This document shows positions 24,101 to 39,100 of a stretch of 64,000 nucleotides of DNA, piece by piece. The stretch covers positions 9,323,319 to 9,387,318 of the forward strand of contig NW_004955423.1 in NCBI RefSeq assembly GCF_000276665.1, in the 5' to 3' direction. A program made the position numbers and the translations under genes. Position 1 is the first letter of the stretch; every line of letters begins with the position of its first letter. The notes under the pieces were generated by a model that was not told the DNA's origin, did no database searches, and saw only the letters and a program-made list of their open reading frames with translations. The stretch comes from Chinchilla lanigera. Lineage: Eukaryota; Chordata; Mammalia; Rodentia; Chinchillidae.

Positions 24101-27100
24101 TAGTAAAGTTCCAAATCTTCTCGAAGTTTTGTTAAAATCTCCTCCAATGATGATGTGATTTTCTTTGTTTCCAAGTATTTTTTCTTCCAACCACCACAGG
24201 CTATGAAAAATCAAATACAAACATATTTTTTAACATACCACCCTCCTTATTAATCAAATTTTAATGTCTCTTTAGAAATGCCTTCCCTGAAAACCCTAAC
24301 TAAGGAATCTCTCCCATGCAGCATCACACTTTACTGTTTTCTTGCACTGGCTCCTGTACTCTGATCAGTTGCTTATATTGTTTTACTTATTTGTTCATTG
24401 TCTGTCTACTCCCATTTGGAAGCAAGCACTTTGATAGCAGGCCCATATCTGTTTTGTCACGGCTGTATCTTCAGCACTTAAAACAATGCCTGGTATATAG
24501 GAGGCTCATTAAATATTTGATAGTTGGTAACATCCTTTTTATCTTGAAACATTCCTTTTAAAGTGGAAAGTGACTGACCATTTGCATTTTATATACACAA
24601 AGATGAGAGAGGCAAGGATGAAAAATAACATGCCTAAGTAAAAGACATCTGGTATTAGAATTCAGGTCTCATGATTTCTAGTCCATTGTTTAAATTTGTC
24701 TGATAAAATTGCTCTTTTAACATTATCACAAGACTGAGCCACTGCCATCTCTTCCAGGATAATTTAACATTGTGAGGCAGAATCTTCCAAAATTTCTTTT
24801 GATATTGTCTACAGACAATCAGTTCAAGTACTGAAATAACAATTTTAAACTGAAAATCCTATAACCAAATTTCTTTATTATGATACCTCAAGCCTTACAT
24901 CCTTGTAATCTTTAAACATAATCCAAAACATGGGACTCTCAAAATAATACTGACATCTCTAAAACTATTATCCTATACTTTCTGCACCCTTTCCATTCCT
25001 ATGAATCCTAACAACACAGTTTCTAATTCTACTGCAAGAAAATGACCTACTTTTCCTAAATTCTCTCATTTGTTCACTTTAGCAAGGCAGGCAGACAAAC
25101 ATATCCCAAAGTTAATCACCCAAAGAAATCCAAGGAACCCAAAGATGGTTGTTAAAGTGTTATCTAAGCAATCTGTGAAATGACTATTTCCTACAAAGAA
25201 GACTAGAGTAAGAAATGAGAGTAAGGAAAGTGAAGTACATGGCGCTGGATACCATCCCAACACTCCAACCGGGTGAGGCAGGAGGACTGCAAGTTGTAGG
25301 CTAGCCTGAGCAATGTAGGAACTTAGTGAGCCCGTCTCAAAATTAAAATTAAAAAGAGCTTAAAGGTAGCTCAGTGCAAAGGACCTGAGTTCAATCCCAG
25401 TACCTGCCCACCCCGCAAAAAAGAAAAGAGTACATGGCAGAGGGAAAAGCATGCCGAAGGCCTGGAGATAAGCACATTTCACATCCTGGCATATGCAACA
25501 CTTTTTGTAAGCTCCTCTTAACCAATTCAATGTAATTTAGATGCTTTTCCTTTGTATTCGTATTTATACAGTTTTGTAATTCCTTTATAATAGCATTCAG
25601 TAGGAGGTATCATTAATGCTTAACTTGATTATCATTTCTCCACTGGACCAAAAGCTCTATAAGTGACAGGGACAAGAATGGGTCTTCCTTTTAGTGTCTC
25701 TTCAGGCCCTAGAACAGTGACTAGGTTCAGTGGGCATATAATAAATACTTACTTAATAAATGAATGAATTTCACTTATAAAAATATTTGAGTTTTAATTT
25801 ACAAAATTCTATGTAAGGAATTTACTGAATAAAAGAGTTGAATAATGATTTCATGGTTTCTATGTTGAATTTACTTCATGTGTCACTTAAACTATTACAG
25901 TAAGACAGCAAATATTAATTATAACTATTATTTATTTAAAAAGTATCAATTCCATAAAAGTTTTTTATAGTGACAAAATCAATGTAATAAACTTTACCAT
26001 GATGTTGCTTCAATTTGTTTTGTTCAAATAGTTTTTCAGCCTTTTTTATTAGCTCTTCTCTAATTCTTTCCAGATATCTTCTTTCTTCCTTTACTTGTTT
26101 CATTTGTTCAATAATACTTTGTCCTAAAGAGATTATAACACGTGCTCATCAGTGCTAAAAAGCTAAATGATACTTTACATTCTAAAAGACGGACTGTAAA
26201 TTTAAGAGTCCAAAACAGCAAGAATGAATTTTGCCTGAGACTTGTTTTTCTTGCTGCACTTACCATTATGGAGAATGTGGAGGAATTATGTGGACTTCTA
26301 CAACTAGATTTATAAAATAGTGAGTGTCCCTTTGCATTTACATATATGGGTAGAGACTAGGTAAAGCTCAAGTCATTATGCTTATATTTTTGCTTTATTT
26401 CTTTTGGTAAGTTTATCTTGGGCCCAAAGTTGTACTTATAGTTTACATGGAAAATGTGTAAGATCATGATACATGGTATATTAACCATTATTTTTCTCTC
26501 ATTTTGTTATGAAATTTTTCTTTTTTCATAGAAGAAAAGTTTTTTTATATTTTATTAATATCTACTTGTATTACATTAAAATAAAAATATTTCTTCACAA
26601 AAAATTAGTGAGTAAATATATGCCATAATCAACATAAAATTCATATTTTTACAGTCAAATATACCTAACAAAATTTACTATTTTAGCCATTTTGAAGTAT
26701 ACAGCTCAGTGACATTAAGTAAATACATGTTGTGCAATGATCAGTACCATCTGTCTCTAGATATTTTTGATCTTCTCAAATTGAGACTGTGTCCATTAAA
26801 CAATAATTCCTCACTGATATACCTAATCTTACCTCACAGACTCAAGTATAAATGCACATCTTTCCTAATTTCCATGCTTCTACCATTTTTTGATAAACCA
26901 CCTTAACCCCTACCATGTTGATGTTTCTCCAGCTACTTACTACCTTATAGACCTTGAATTGCTTTGGATTCTGTTAGGTTTCTTTTTTTCTTCTTCTTTA
27001 ACTCAGTTTCTACTTTTAACTTTATTGAGTTCTAACTCCTACTTGTTTTATTATTTTTCTAGCTTTTTATTTTATTAATTTATGCAATAAAATTCTCACA

Positions 27101-30100
27101 GGATAACAGAAACTGTTACTTACAATACTTACTCTCAATTTGTAATGAAGAGATATCTGTTACGTCTGAAGAAAGAACAGGTTGTCGTTGACAAGGAAAT
27201 GAAGGGAAATCAATAAGGTCTGGCAGAAGGATATGCTCCTTTTCATCTGTCTACAAGCAAGCATGAAAGTCAGTAAGAGCTATTAGGCTACAATTTCTTC
27301 ATTTGTCGTATGCAATGAGTATTTTTTCTCTTATACAGTGATGAACTCTCAATTTTGGTTTATAGAATTACAGATTCTCACTCACGCTCCAGTCTCTTCA
27401 CTGCTTGGGCATTATACACAGACACTTTAAACAAAGACATTGAATCTATTATTTTTCTTTCCAAATATGATTTCTTTCCAAGATTTCTGGTCTCAGTTAC
27501 TTCATATGATAATTTCTTAAATTTTCTAGGATGGCTATTTCTTTTCACCTTGTGTTAATTTTGATCATTTATATTTACTTAGAAAATTAATGATTCTATC
27601 ATATTTTTAAAAGCTTAGCAGCTTTACATTTTATTTTTATGTATTTTATCTTCTCTGCTTTCATCTTTCCTAATTTTCATGCTTCTACCATTTTTTGATA
27701 AACCACCTTAACCCTTACCATGTTGATGTTTCTCCAGCTACTTACTACCTTATAGACCTTGAACTGCTTTTTTTCCCCTCTAACTTAGTTTCTACTTTTA
27801 ACTTTATTGAGTTCTAACTCCTACTTGTTTTATTATTTTTCTAGCTTTTTATTTTATTTATACAATAAAATTCTCACAGGGTTACAGAAACCATATACAT
27901 TAGAATCTCTGTGCACATCCTTCCAACTAAATAAAATTATATACATGTCTTATACATACCTTATGCCTATAGCCTAAATGGGACATAGAATCCTTCAATT
28001 TACATGTAAATAGGAAAATAAGGAGCCTAAGTTTAATGTGGTCAGGAGCTCACATCTGGGCAGAGTCTCTGATGTGGACTATGCATCAGAGAGCACTACA
28101 CACAGATAACATAGTTCAGTGGGGAAGGACAGGCTGCCACTGGAGTGGTGAAGAACTGAGAACAGAGATCTGTCAGATCACAGCACTTTCTATGAGGGGT
28201 ATAAAAGAGAGGGCCTGAAATGTAGGGTGCCAGAGTTGGCAATCATTGGAAGGTACAGTTTCTGAGTGAAAGGAAAATGCCCTGGGAGGGAAGAGTGTCT
28301 CTTTGTAGGCTAGTTTGGTGACAGAATAAAAGAAAATCGCCAAGATAAGAGCACTAAATTTAGTAAAAAAGAATAAAAAACAAAAACTAGACCTCTTCCC
28401 TCAAAGGTCTTATTTACTTAAAAAGGAGAGGAAGAAGGGCATTTCACTATAACAACAGAAGAGGGTGCTCCCCATCTAAGACAAAAGATAGGCCACCACT
28501 CCCTGTTCCTCCCTAAGAATACCTATTATTACTGGAAACTCAAGCACATGTAAACATAAACAAAATCTACAAAGTATTACAGCATCTGAAATTTATGAAG
28601 AAAACGTTGGAACTAAAATAAGCCAAAAAACAGTATACAAACAGAGAAAAATGCTCCTAACATAGATTAAATATAATTTTAGTTACTTTTTTCTCATTGG
28701 TGAGACAATGAGAAACTTGGTTAAACAACACCAAAAGTTAAAGGAGAAAAGGTTTATTTTGGCTCCCAGTTTGTAGAAGTTTAAGTTCATAGTCAACTGG
28801 CTCCAAGGAAGGGTGGTATAGGAGACCAGACAATGAGGATGGAGGCCTAACTGACCTTCTGTGCAAGCACAAAGGAGAAAAACAGCAAGTTGTGCTCCTT
28901 TGGCAAGATGCGGGCATGCTGGCACATTGCAAGTTCCAAGCAAGAGTCAACACAGCTGCGATCTGGTTGTTTCTATGGGCATATACTATAGATAATAGGA
29001 GGCAGATAAATCTTCTGCTACACTAATTACTTACTCCTGTGTCTAAGTAAATAAAAGCAAAGTAAGTCAAATGCTCAGGGTTCTTTGTCCACTGAAGGCC
29101 AGAGCCCCCTGGCCCACTTTCTCAAAATTATCTCTGTGTCTTGTCTTTAATTTCTACTCACCCTGTCCAGTTAGGTATTCCTAGCAGTCTAGTTTCCTAG
29201 CAGGGTAGCATGGCAAAGGGGTATCAGAGAAAAAAACAGTTCATGGCAGGCAGAAGGCAGCAAAGCAGCAAAGTAACAAGCAGCAAGTGACAGATGGCAA
29301 CAGCAGCTCATTTTCTATCCTTTACACCCTATCTGGGGTGGGATACCCTTAATCTTAGCATCACATTATGAATCAATCCCAGTATCACAGCCTTAATCCC
29401 AGTATCACATTCTGTACATCCAGCCACCTCCAAAAAGCCCCACTTATGGCCACATGAGGCTTTGAGGGAACATCTAAATAGAAGCCACAACGCCAAGTGT
29501 TTATAGATAACACCATAAAACAAAAATTTAAAGAAAAACGCAGAATAAAATTTTAAAACAGGAAAACATAAAATGGACATTGGTCAAATTCAAGAAGTTA
29601 AAGAAAAAGTTAGCTCAGAAATTAAAACAAGTTAGCAAGTGTCCAACAGAGAAGCAGACATGACCAAAAATGCAGTAAGGATAATAAAGAGTAGAAAAAT
29701 AAAAAGAGCCAAGAAAATAAAATATAAAGAAAGTGATAAATCAATCAGAAAGTCATACTAAATGTAAAGAAGATCTAATACTGTGATCCTTGAAAAAGAA
29801 AAATAAAACAACAGAAATATTATGTAAAATTTAAAAATATTCTTGAAATAAAAGAAGTCCTGATTTTCATACTGAAAATAAGTTCTGCTGCTTTACATCC
29901 CGAAAAACTATACAAGTTCTCAATTGAGATATAGCCTGGAGAAAAGTATACAGATTAAAGGAATTCTCTGACCTTCCAGGGAAAACCACCCAAGTAAGTT
30001 TACAAAGAAAAGAAAAATAATGTTGGAACAATACTTCATAACAATGATATATAATGTAAGACATCAATAGAGCAACATTTTATTTATTTATTTATTGATT

Positions 30101-33100
30101 GATTGATTGATTGATTGTCTTTTTGAGACAGGGTCTCGCTATGCAGTTCAGGTTGGCTTTGAGCTCACTTTGTAGACCAGGCTGGCCTCAAACTCACAAC
30201 AATCCTCCTGCCTCAGCCTCCTGAGGGCTGGGATTATAGGCATGTGCCACCATACCTCGTTTAGAGCAACATTTTAAATACACTGAAGGGAAACAAAACA
30301 AGGATTTTTTTAGCCAAGTCTTTGAAGTCTCAAGACTCTAGAGCAGGAGTTAGCCAATTTATGTAAAGGGTCACAGGGTAGTAAATGTGTTCGTCATATA
30401 TAGTCTCTGACATATATTGTTTTTCTTTTTTAGAATTCTGTAAAACAGTAAAAACAAAACAAAACAAAACATTCTGAGCCCACAGACCTTACTAAGCAGA
30501 TTGAAGGGTTTAATTTGCCCTTTTCTATACTTTTGCCCTTTTCTGTACTAGAGAAAGTTTTAAATGTACAAAAATAAAGGAAATATTGTGATTTGGAGCT
30601 TTTCCTACATAGGTTTTACTCGATCCAGATGAATGAAAAAGTTTTAAATGTGTCAGTTCTCTTCAAAATTCAGAAGGAAATGTTATCACCAAGATGGAAA
30701 GAGAAAAAAGGTATTGACATTTTGAGGAGAACATGTAACAGAGTCCTCTAGAAGGGTAGTAATGGGCCAGAAAAATGTAGTTTGCACTTGATGGCAGAAT
30801 GAAAGTTTCACTGGAGGTTTGTTTCCTATTAACTTGTGTTGATGTTTTGCCAGATGAGTGTGAAAGACTGTTAACTGTGGACAAGTTAATGGTTTTAGTC
30901 TTCCAATTGGAAAAGGAAAATAGTATCTTCTCAGAAATGCTGAAGTGAATGACTTAACCTACATGAAGTACCTATAACAGCAATTGGTCCAATAAATTCT
31001 ATATAATTGACTATTACTACATCACCATTATTATCTAGATTGTTCTTATAGCAGTAAAGAGCATGAACTATGGATCTAGTCTAGATAGCCTAAGGTTAAC
31101 TCCCGGCTCCATTACTTACTACCTATATTATGACATGGGCAAGTAATTGAGCCTCAGTTTTCTCACCTGTAAAATGGGGATGCTGCCCATAATCTACATT
31201 ACAGGGCTTTTTGTGGCAATTAAATGAATTGGTATGTGTAAGATACTTAGAATAGTGACTATTAGTTGGTACCCATTGTTAACTATCACTAAAACTATTG
31301 CCAGCATCTTACAAAGGTGCTAGGTTTATCATGCAAATATTTGCAAAATTCTCCCAGTCTCTCCATCATTTTTTGAGAATAAACTGGTGAAATGGATAGT
31401 GTTCATTAACTCTTTTGAACTACTGCACTTAAAATTACATAACATATCTAAGGTAAAAAGGTAGCAACTAGTAACTAGTAGTAAATAACTACTATATACT
31501 ACCTCTTATCACACTATAGAAATCTGTTCTAAAGACCTGAGTTAATCCAGTACAGTCTTCAACTATAAATTAGCTACTAAAGCTGCAAGTTAAGTAAAGG
31601 TCAATGAAAAAAAAAATCCAAAAAAGTATCAGAGCATCACTTTTTCCTCTCATTTAGACATACTGTTTATTCACTTACAAAAGAAACAAAACTTGGACTA
31701 TCATTGACAATATTGATATTAGAAGAATATACTTTTTTAGGTGTTATAACTAGAAAGCTCAGATATCTTAATCTGCAGTTTAAACTTCTGTACATATATT
31801 AGACTGCAATGTTACATTTAAACAAAAATTTAAAAATCATACCTGATTGTCCAGTCTTCTGGTTTGATCTTCATTTTCCCAAAGAAATTCACTTAAATAG
31901 GACAGATTTAAAAGTCATATTAAAATATGATCTCATGAACATAAACTTTCATAGTCATATATGCATATTTTATATATTTTATTTGATGACCTACAAATGC
32001 AGTTATAAAATTTAAAATCTTTAAATTCAGTTTAAAAACCCAAGCAGGGTGGCAGCTACTAAAGGGGCTGAAGTCTACTTCCTGTTTGAGTCTAGGAGTC
32101 TAGGAACAGCCTGGACAGCACAGTGAGACCCCATCTCTTAGAAAAAGAAAAAGAATTTAGCTTGAAGCCATTATTATATTTTCTTTCAAATTTATTAATG
32201 ATCAACATAAACTACATTTATCACAAGTAATGTAATCATATTTCATTATATTATAGCTAAAAACAAATCATAGCCCAATATAGATAACAAAGAAAAATAA
32301 CTAGAAATCTTAGAAACCTCTTTTGTGGATAATTATTTATGAAACCCTTGTCTTAATTTCAAAAATTATAAGCAAAATTGTTGTCTAAACACTGTAATTT
32401 TGAATAAAATGATAGCAATGTGAAACTCAGACATATTTATTAGTTTACCTATAACCAAGAATTTACCTACATCAAAGAATATGAGGCAATAAGAATTAGT
32501 TCTAACAAAGGCAAAGAAATTTTCTCATTAGATTTTCCCTCATGAGAAAAATGTCACACAACAAAAATAAATTTAGTAATAAACTATCCCTCATTGTATT
32601 GGAGAGAGATGTTAGTATATAACAATTAAGATGAGAATGAGGGTAATTTTAGTTTAAAATATTACTAATTCCAGTTATATTCTTTATTCTAATTAAAAAG
32701 TCCTTGTAACAGTACTCTGGATACCACATCCTTTTTCTTATAGTTTAGCCTATGACACGACAAATCAACATCTGTACTAATTACCTTTTTTGGTTGTGAA
32801 AGTAATCATTTGAATCTTCCAATGATGCTGGCAACTCAGAATTTTCAATGTGATTGTTTGCATTCTGGCTTTTGTTGGGAGAGGCTTTTCTCTTAACTGA
32901 TGCTGGTGTTCCCACTTAGCAAATAAAGTTCAGAATATTAAGGAGATAATAAAAGAAAATTTGCTTTTGTACATATATATTATAATCTTATGTTTCAGAA
33001 TCCTCACGAACTTTGCTATAGAGATTTAAGGCAACGCTTTCCAAAATGAATTTCATGAAACAGTAGTCTATGTGAAAAAAAAATTCCCTGGTCAGTTTGG

Positions 33101-36100
33101 CAGACATCGAGTTAAGCAACACTAAACAAGAATAGAGACCCCTTATACATTCACATTCAGACACATACACACTCCTATTGAAGGAGTTCTGTGCATGCAC
33201 CACAAATCTGCCAGTGTAATTCAGGCTATATGCAAATTTTGTCTTCAAAAACCTTTTGCCAAAAGTATGTTTTTGAAGTATTTCTCTGAGGTACCATCTC
33301 TGGAAAATGCTAGTGTAATCATAAAGCATTAAAAATTATTTGTTATTTTATGTGTATTTTCAATTATGAAATTTCTCTCAGTTTAACAGTATTTTCCATA
33401 AAGGCAGACCATCTATCTTTAGAACATTAACACTAACTTTCTATGATCTATGCACACACAAAAGATCCATTAACTTAGCTAGCAGTGTTGATGTATATTC
33501 CCCCCAATAAGTCAATTTTTTAAAAATTTAGAAAATTAATGAGTCAAATTAATATTTGAAAAATGCTTTTGGAAAGGTTGCCAAAATATTTTGCAGGCTA
33601 CTGCTCATACTGGTTAAATTTTAGTTTGGCTGCTACCATTATTTCCCAGCTGGCATTAGCAAAGTCATTTAAGGGAAACAAACACATTTTTTATAAAAGA
33701 TCTGTTCAATGTAAAATGAACAAAAAAATAGCTACACCAGCTGTTCAAATACTAAAAGTGTAAAAGAACACTCCTTCTACCCACCCCCCAAAAAGAAACA
33801 ACAAAGCAAAACTCATTATTGAACCAACTATCACATAATTAAACCCTGAAAGCGGGGCTGGGGATTTAGCTCAGTGGCAAAAGTGCATGCCTGGCAAGCA
33901 CAAGGTCGTGAGTTCAGTTCCCGGTACCAGAGAAAAAAACCAAAAAAAAAAAAAAAAAAAAAAAAAAAACCAAACCAAAAATAAATAAATAAATAAATAA
34001 ACCCTGAAAGCTCCAGTCAAATCATGATTATGTAAAAAGGGCTTCTAGAGGTAGCCAATGAACCATCTACCTGGCCATACATTGTAATAGTTGGTTTCAG
34101 CTCAAAGTGTGAAGGGCTCTCTATGACATTTTAAGAGTGTGGGCTTTAACTAGTTAACTGGAAAACGTTTTTGAGCAGAGAGATAAATAATCCAATTTGG
34201 AACAAGAATACTGCAAATGGAACTGTAAAGGACAGACTGTAATAAAGGAGAATGCAAACAAGAAGCTTGACAAATGGCTTTTAAGTTCCTTTAACATAAG
34301 AATCTATTAATTCTATAACAAGGATAATTTCAAAGCTTACAGACTGAGCTGGGAGAATGATGAACACTCCCCAAAAGTTGAGAGTGTACTAGTTTGAGGT
34401 AATGATAGAGTGAAATCTTAATCATGTGAAAGTTGAGGTACAGCATAAATTATAGAGACCTGTAGCACAGACCCATGGGGAAGAACAGAAGATAATTAAT
34501 GTAGGGTAACACCCACTCTGATACAAAACTGGGTGAAACAATGCAGGCTAAGTATCCCTCATCTGAAATGTTTGGGAACTTAAGTATTTCAGAGTTTTCA
34601 AACTTTGGAAGCCAGGGATACAGCTCAGCAGCACAAGCACCTACCTGGCAAGTGCAAGGTCCTGAGTTTGATCCCTGGTACCAAAAAATCCCCATAAATT
34701 TGGAACATTTGCATAGACTTCAGTTGAGTGTCCCTAATTAAAAATTCTACAATGTAAAATTCTCCAAAATGTGGATTCTCCAAAACTTCAGAATTTTGAA
34801 TTATGGATGCTCCAACTGTATTTTCCCCCTGCTTTAATGTGCTTGAAAACATAAAGTGAACATATTCTCATCAGTTATATTTTTATAACAAGGAGGATGA
34901 CCCAGATTCAAGAAGAGAATGAATAAGGTAATATAGGAACAGATAAGTTGTCAGAAAATAGGAAAGTGATCCTAACTGTACTAATTTTAAGCACAAAGCA
35001 GACTATTTTTAAATAAATGTCTCCCTATTAAAAGAAATACAAACAGAAAGTTTTTTATTACAGCATTAACATATACACTACAAACCTGAGTAAAATACTA
35101 TTCATAGATGAGCCAAAATATGCTACATATTTGGAAAAGTCTCTAAGATCCATTATTTAGTTGAGTATAAAGTTATTGACTATGCCATTACTAAAAATTG
35201 GATTATTCATAAAAATTTCTAAAAGTAAAGTGAAAAATAGAAGATGTACAGTTCAAGAATACTGAACAAATAAATATTACATAAAAACATCTGGCAAGCC
35301 GGGCATGATGGCTCACACCTGTAATCCCTGCACTTGGAAGGATTAGGCAGGAGGATCGCCAGGGGTTTGAGGCCAACCTGGGCTACACAGTGAGTTCAGG
35401 GCCAGCCTGAACTACATAGTGAGACTCTGTCTCAAAAAACAAAAGAAATCTAGAATTACTTAAAGTCATAGTACCTTCATTCTCCTCCAAATTCCATTAT
35501 TTACCAAAAATTTTATTTTCTAAAGTATCACATATTTTGGAAGGGATATAGTTTGTTATCATATTTTGTACTATCACAGTTATTACCTAAGAACGTAGTA
35601 GGTAATATTAAGATGGTTATTTAATAGACATTTATTTAGCACTATGTTCTATGCACTGTGTTTGACTGAGTATATAGTTATAAAGCCTTGTCCTCAGAGC
35701 TTATAATATTTATGAAAAATTTTTAACTTTCTAATAAAATGATAAGTAACAGCAAATAAAAGTTCAAGAAAATTAAAATTGAGTTTGAGGAAAATTACTT
35801 ACATTTGGTGATTTAAAAATAGAAAAGCATTTTTCACATAACACACAATTTTGATCCTCACAACAAGGAATAATAATATGACTAGAAAATTGCCATCCTA
35901 GGTATACAAAAAAAATATAAAGCTAACCATCCATGTCAGTAGTGGCTTAGAAGAGGTATAAAAGGACAATAATAGCAAGTGTAAAAGTTGCCATGTGTAT
36001 ATAGGAATTTAGTATATGGTAAGCATACCATTTGAAATCAAAGAGAAAGGAATTAATTTATATTCAGAGATAACTGAATATCCATTTAGAAATCCATACT

Positions 36101-39100
36101 ACCTTATTCTTTATACTAAACAAATTCAGGAGGCTTAAAAAGGTAAATATGAAAAGTAAAAACAAATCATTCATAACATATTTATATTATTTTAAACCAG
36201 GAGTGGCAAAAGCCTTTCTAAATATGACATGCAACTCAGAAACATAAAAAATATGCAATTTTTGTACACAAGAACTAAAAACTTGCTGGTTGTGGTGGTT
36301 CATGCCTATGAATCTCAGGTACTTGGGAGGTTGAGGTACGAGAATCACAAATTCAGGGCCAGCCTTGTTAATTTAGTTAGAACCTATCTCAAAATAAGAA
36401 AATGAAAAAATCCTGAGGATATAGCTTGGTGACAGAGTACTTGCCTACCCAAGTATTAGACTCTGAGTTTAATCCCTTGTACTGCAAAAACAAAACAAAA
36501 CAAACACAAAAACCTCTTTGAAAATCATCAAAAACAATCCACAAACTGTAAAAATATAACAAGCAAAAAGTTTTACAAATCAAAACCTACATATGACTAC
36601 TTCAACAGAATATAGGCAATGTATAAAAAAAAATCACAAAAGCTATAGAACTAGTCAATAAACACTAACAGATGTTGAACTTCACCAGAAATCAGAGAAA
36701 AGCTAAGTAAGAGAATAGGAATGAGTGCATTCTTTCTAAAAATGGTAAAATTTTTAAAGACTGCTAATATATCAAACTTAGAGCACAGATATTTTGTATT
36801 CTCATGTAATAAAAGAGAAACATAGGATAAATGTGAATAACTAAAAGACTGCACAATTATCAATAAAATGTACTGCACATATGGAAAAAATTAGGGACCT
36901 CTACTTCATATAACACATAAAAGTTAATTCCTACTTGATTAATGAACTAAACTATAAGATGTTTACATAATAGAAAATGTTAAAGAAAGCCATAAAATAT
37001 TTGTAAGGTTTTCAAAATCTTGGAGTAGAAGAAGGATTCTTAAAGAAGACACTAAATAAAACTAGCCATAAAAGAAAATGCTGATAAATCTGATTCATTA
37101 AAATTTCAGAACAACAGAGTAGAAAGTTCCACTTAGAACCAGGGTGGGGGAAGGTAGATAATCTATAATAATTTTTCTTATGTTCATCCCAAAGTTGATG
37201 TTATAAGGCAATTAGGAGATTTGAATTTTCAGTTAAAAAAAAAAGGTAATGGAAATATTTTTCCAAAATTACTGAAAAACAACAAACCATAAATGCAAAA
37301 ATCTTAGAAAACCACAATCAGGGTTTAAATAAAATCTAAATACTGTGTATATCATAATAATAGTGCTGAAAACCAAAGTAAAATCTGAAAAAACAGAGAA
37401 AAAAGAAACAAAATGTAAAATAAGACTTCTCTGAAATTATGCAAGAAACACAAAAATAAAAAAAAGCAAACAAACCTGTCAACCAGAACTTTCTATATCT
37501 TGTGAAAATACATTTCAAAAGCAAAGTCAAAATAAAGACTTTTTCAGATGTAAAAAGCTGAGAATTCACCATTAGCAGAGTTTCACTAAAAGAAATTTTA
37601 AAGGAATTTTTCAGGCAGAAAGAAATGATAAATGAGATAGATATAAAAATTCATTGCCCTCCTCATTTTAATTCCTAATGTAAAAACAGTAACAACACAA
37701 CAGAGGAAAGAAGATACTTCTGAATTTCTGAATTTTTTTTGAAATTATATACAATTTGAAAGTGGACTTCAACTTATAGTACATAATACATAATACATAG
37801 CACATAACAGGAGTCAGAAAATTTTTTCTTAACAGGACAGACAGTAAATATCTCAGGCTTGTGGACTATAAGGTCTTTGTCACAACTACTCAACCCTGTT
37901 ATAGTGTAAAAGCAGTCACTGACAATATTTCAACAAAACTTTATTTATAAAAACAGGCAACAGGTCATACTTTAAAATAAAAATAATACACGGTTGCTGA
38001 CTCCTACCCGAAGCAAACAGTAGAATTTTTTAAAAATGCAGTATAAGAAGCCAATACTAAACATGAAATTATGTCATAAAAAAGTATTCAACACCCCAAA
38101 ATGACAAAAGAGAGCAAAAAGAATAGATGTGACCAATAGAAAGAAAATTAGCAAGATGGCAGATTTAAAACCAAACATACCAATAATTACATTAAATGTA
38201 AATATCTCAACACTCTAATTAAAAAGCATACATTACCAAATTGAATTTAAATAACTATGCTGTCTACACAAAAGTCACTTGAACTGTAAAGTCATAGATA
38301 AGTTCAAAGTAAGATTGGAGGAAGGTGTACCATAGAGACATTAATCAAAGGAAAGGTAGAATGGCTATATTAATATCAGACTCAATAAAAATAAAAATAA
38401 GGACCATTATCACAAATATAGAGAAGCATTATATAATATGGGGGTTAGTTCATCAAGAAGACAAACTAATCCTAAATATGCATTGATCTAACAACAGAGC
38501 TTCAAATATATACAGCAGAAATTGATATTTAAAGACATCAATATTCTTTTCTCAGTAATTGAACATGTTGACAAAATTTAAGAATTGCTGTCATCAAAAG
38601 AATAAAAAGATAGGTCACAATTAAAATCTAGAATGAATTATATATACACACACTGAAGTTCTTTCAAAGTACTGATTTACTTCATATTTTGCATTTTAAA
38701 ATACTGACATTATATAATTCAGAATTTATACATGTAAGATAATGAATCAACCTTTTAGAAGAGCAGAAAATATGCAAAACATCTGGGAAGATTTCTGAAG
38801 GCAAATCCAAATGGTCATTAGGCATATGAAAATCCTCAACCAAAGAGAACTTGTAGAGAAACAAATATTCAGAATTAAAATTCTAATGTAAGACTTAATA
38901 ACAGATTAGATACACTAAAGCATAATTAATAAAATAGATTTGGAAGAGATATTTAAAGAAATTATTCAGAAGGTTAAAAAAATTATTCAGAAAGTGGAGG
39001 AAAAGAAGTAAGGAAATAGAAAATCTTTAATATACTCCCAAAGTAATGGGTCAACAAGAACTTTCAGGGACTGGCACTGGGTTCAAGTACTGTGGAAAAT

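Noticed and set aside
32988..33329. 113-codon - strand frame in SPATA1 intron 5
   Set aside because: No splice phase fits the neighbouring exons and the protein is not recognised.
33853..33998. tRNA-like sequences with internal promoter boxes in ID elements
   Set aside because: These are tRNA-derived SINEs with poly-A tails and target duplications, not tRNA genes.
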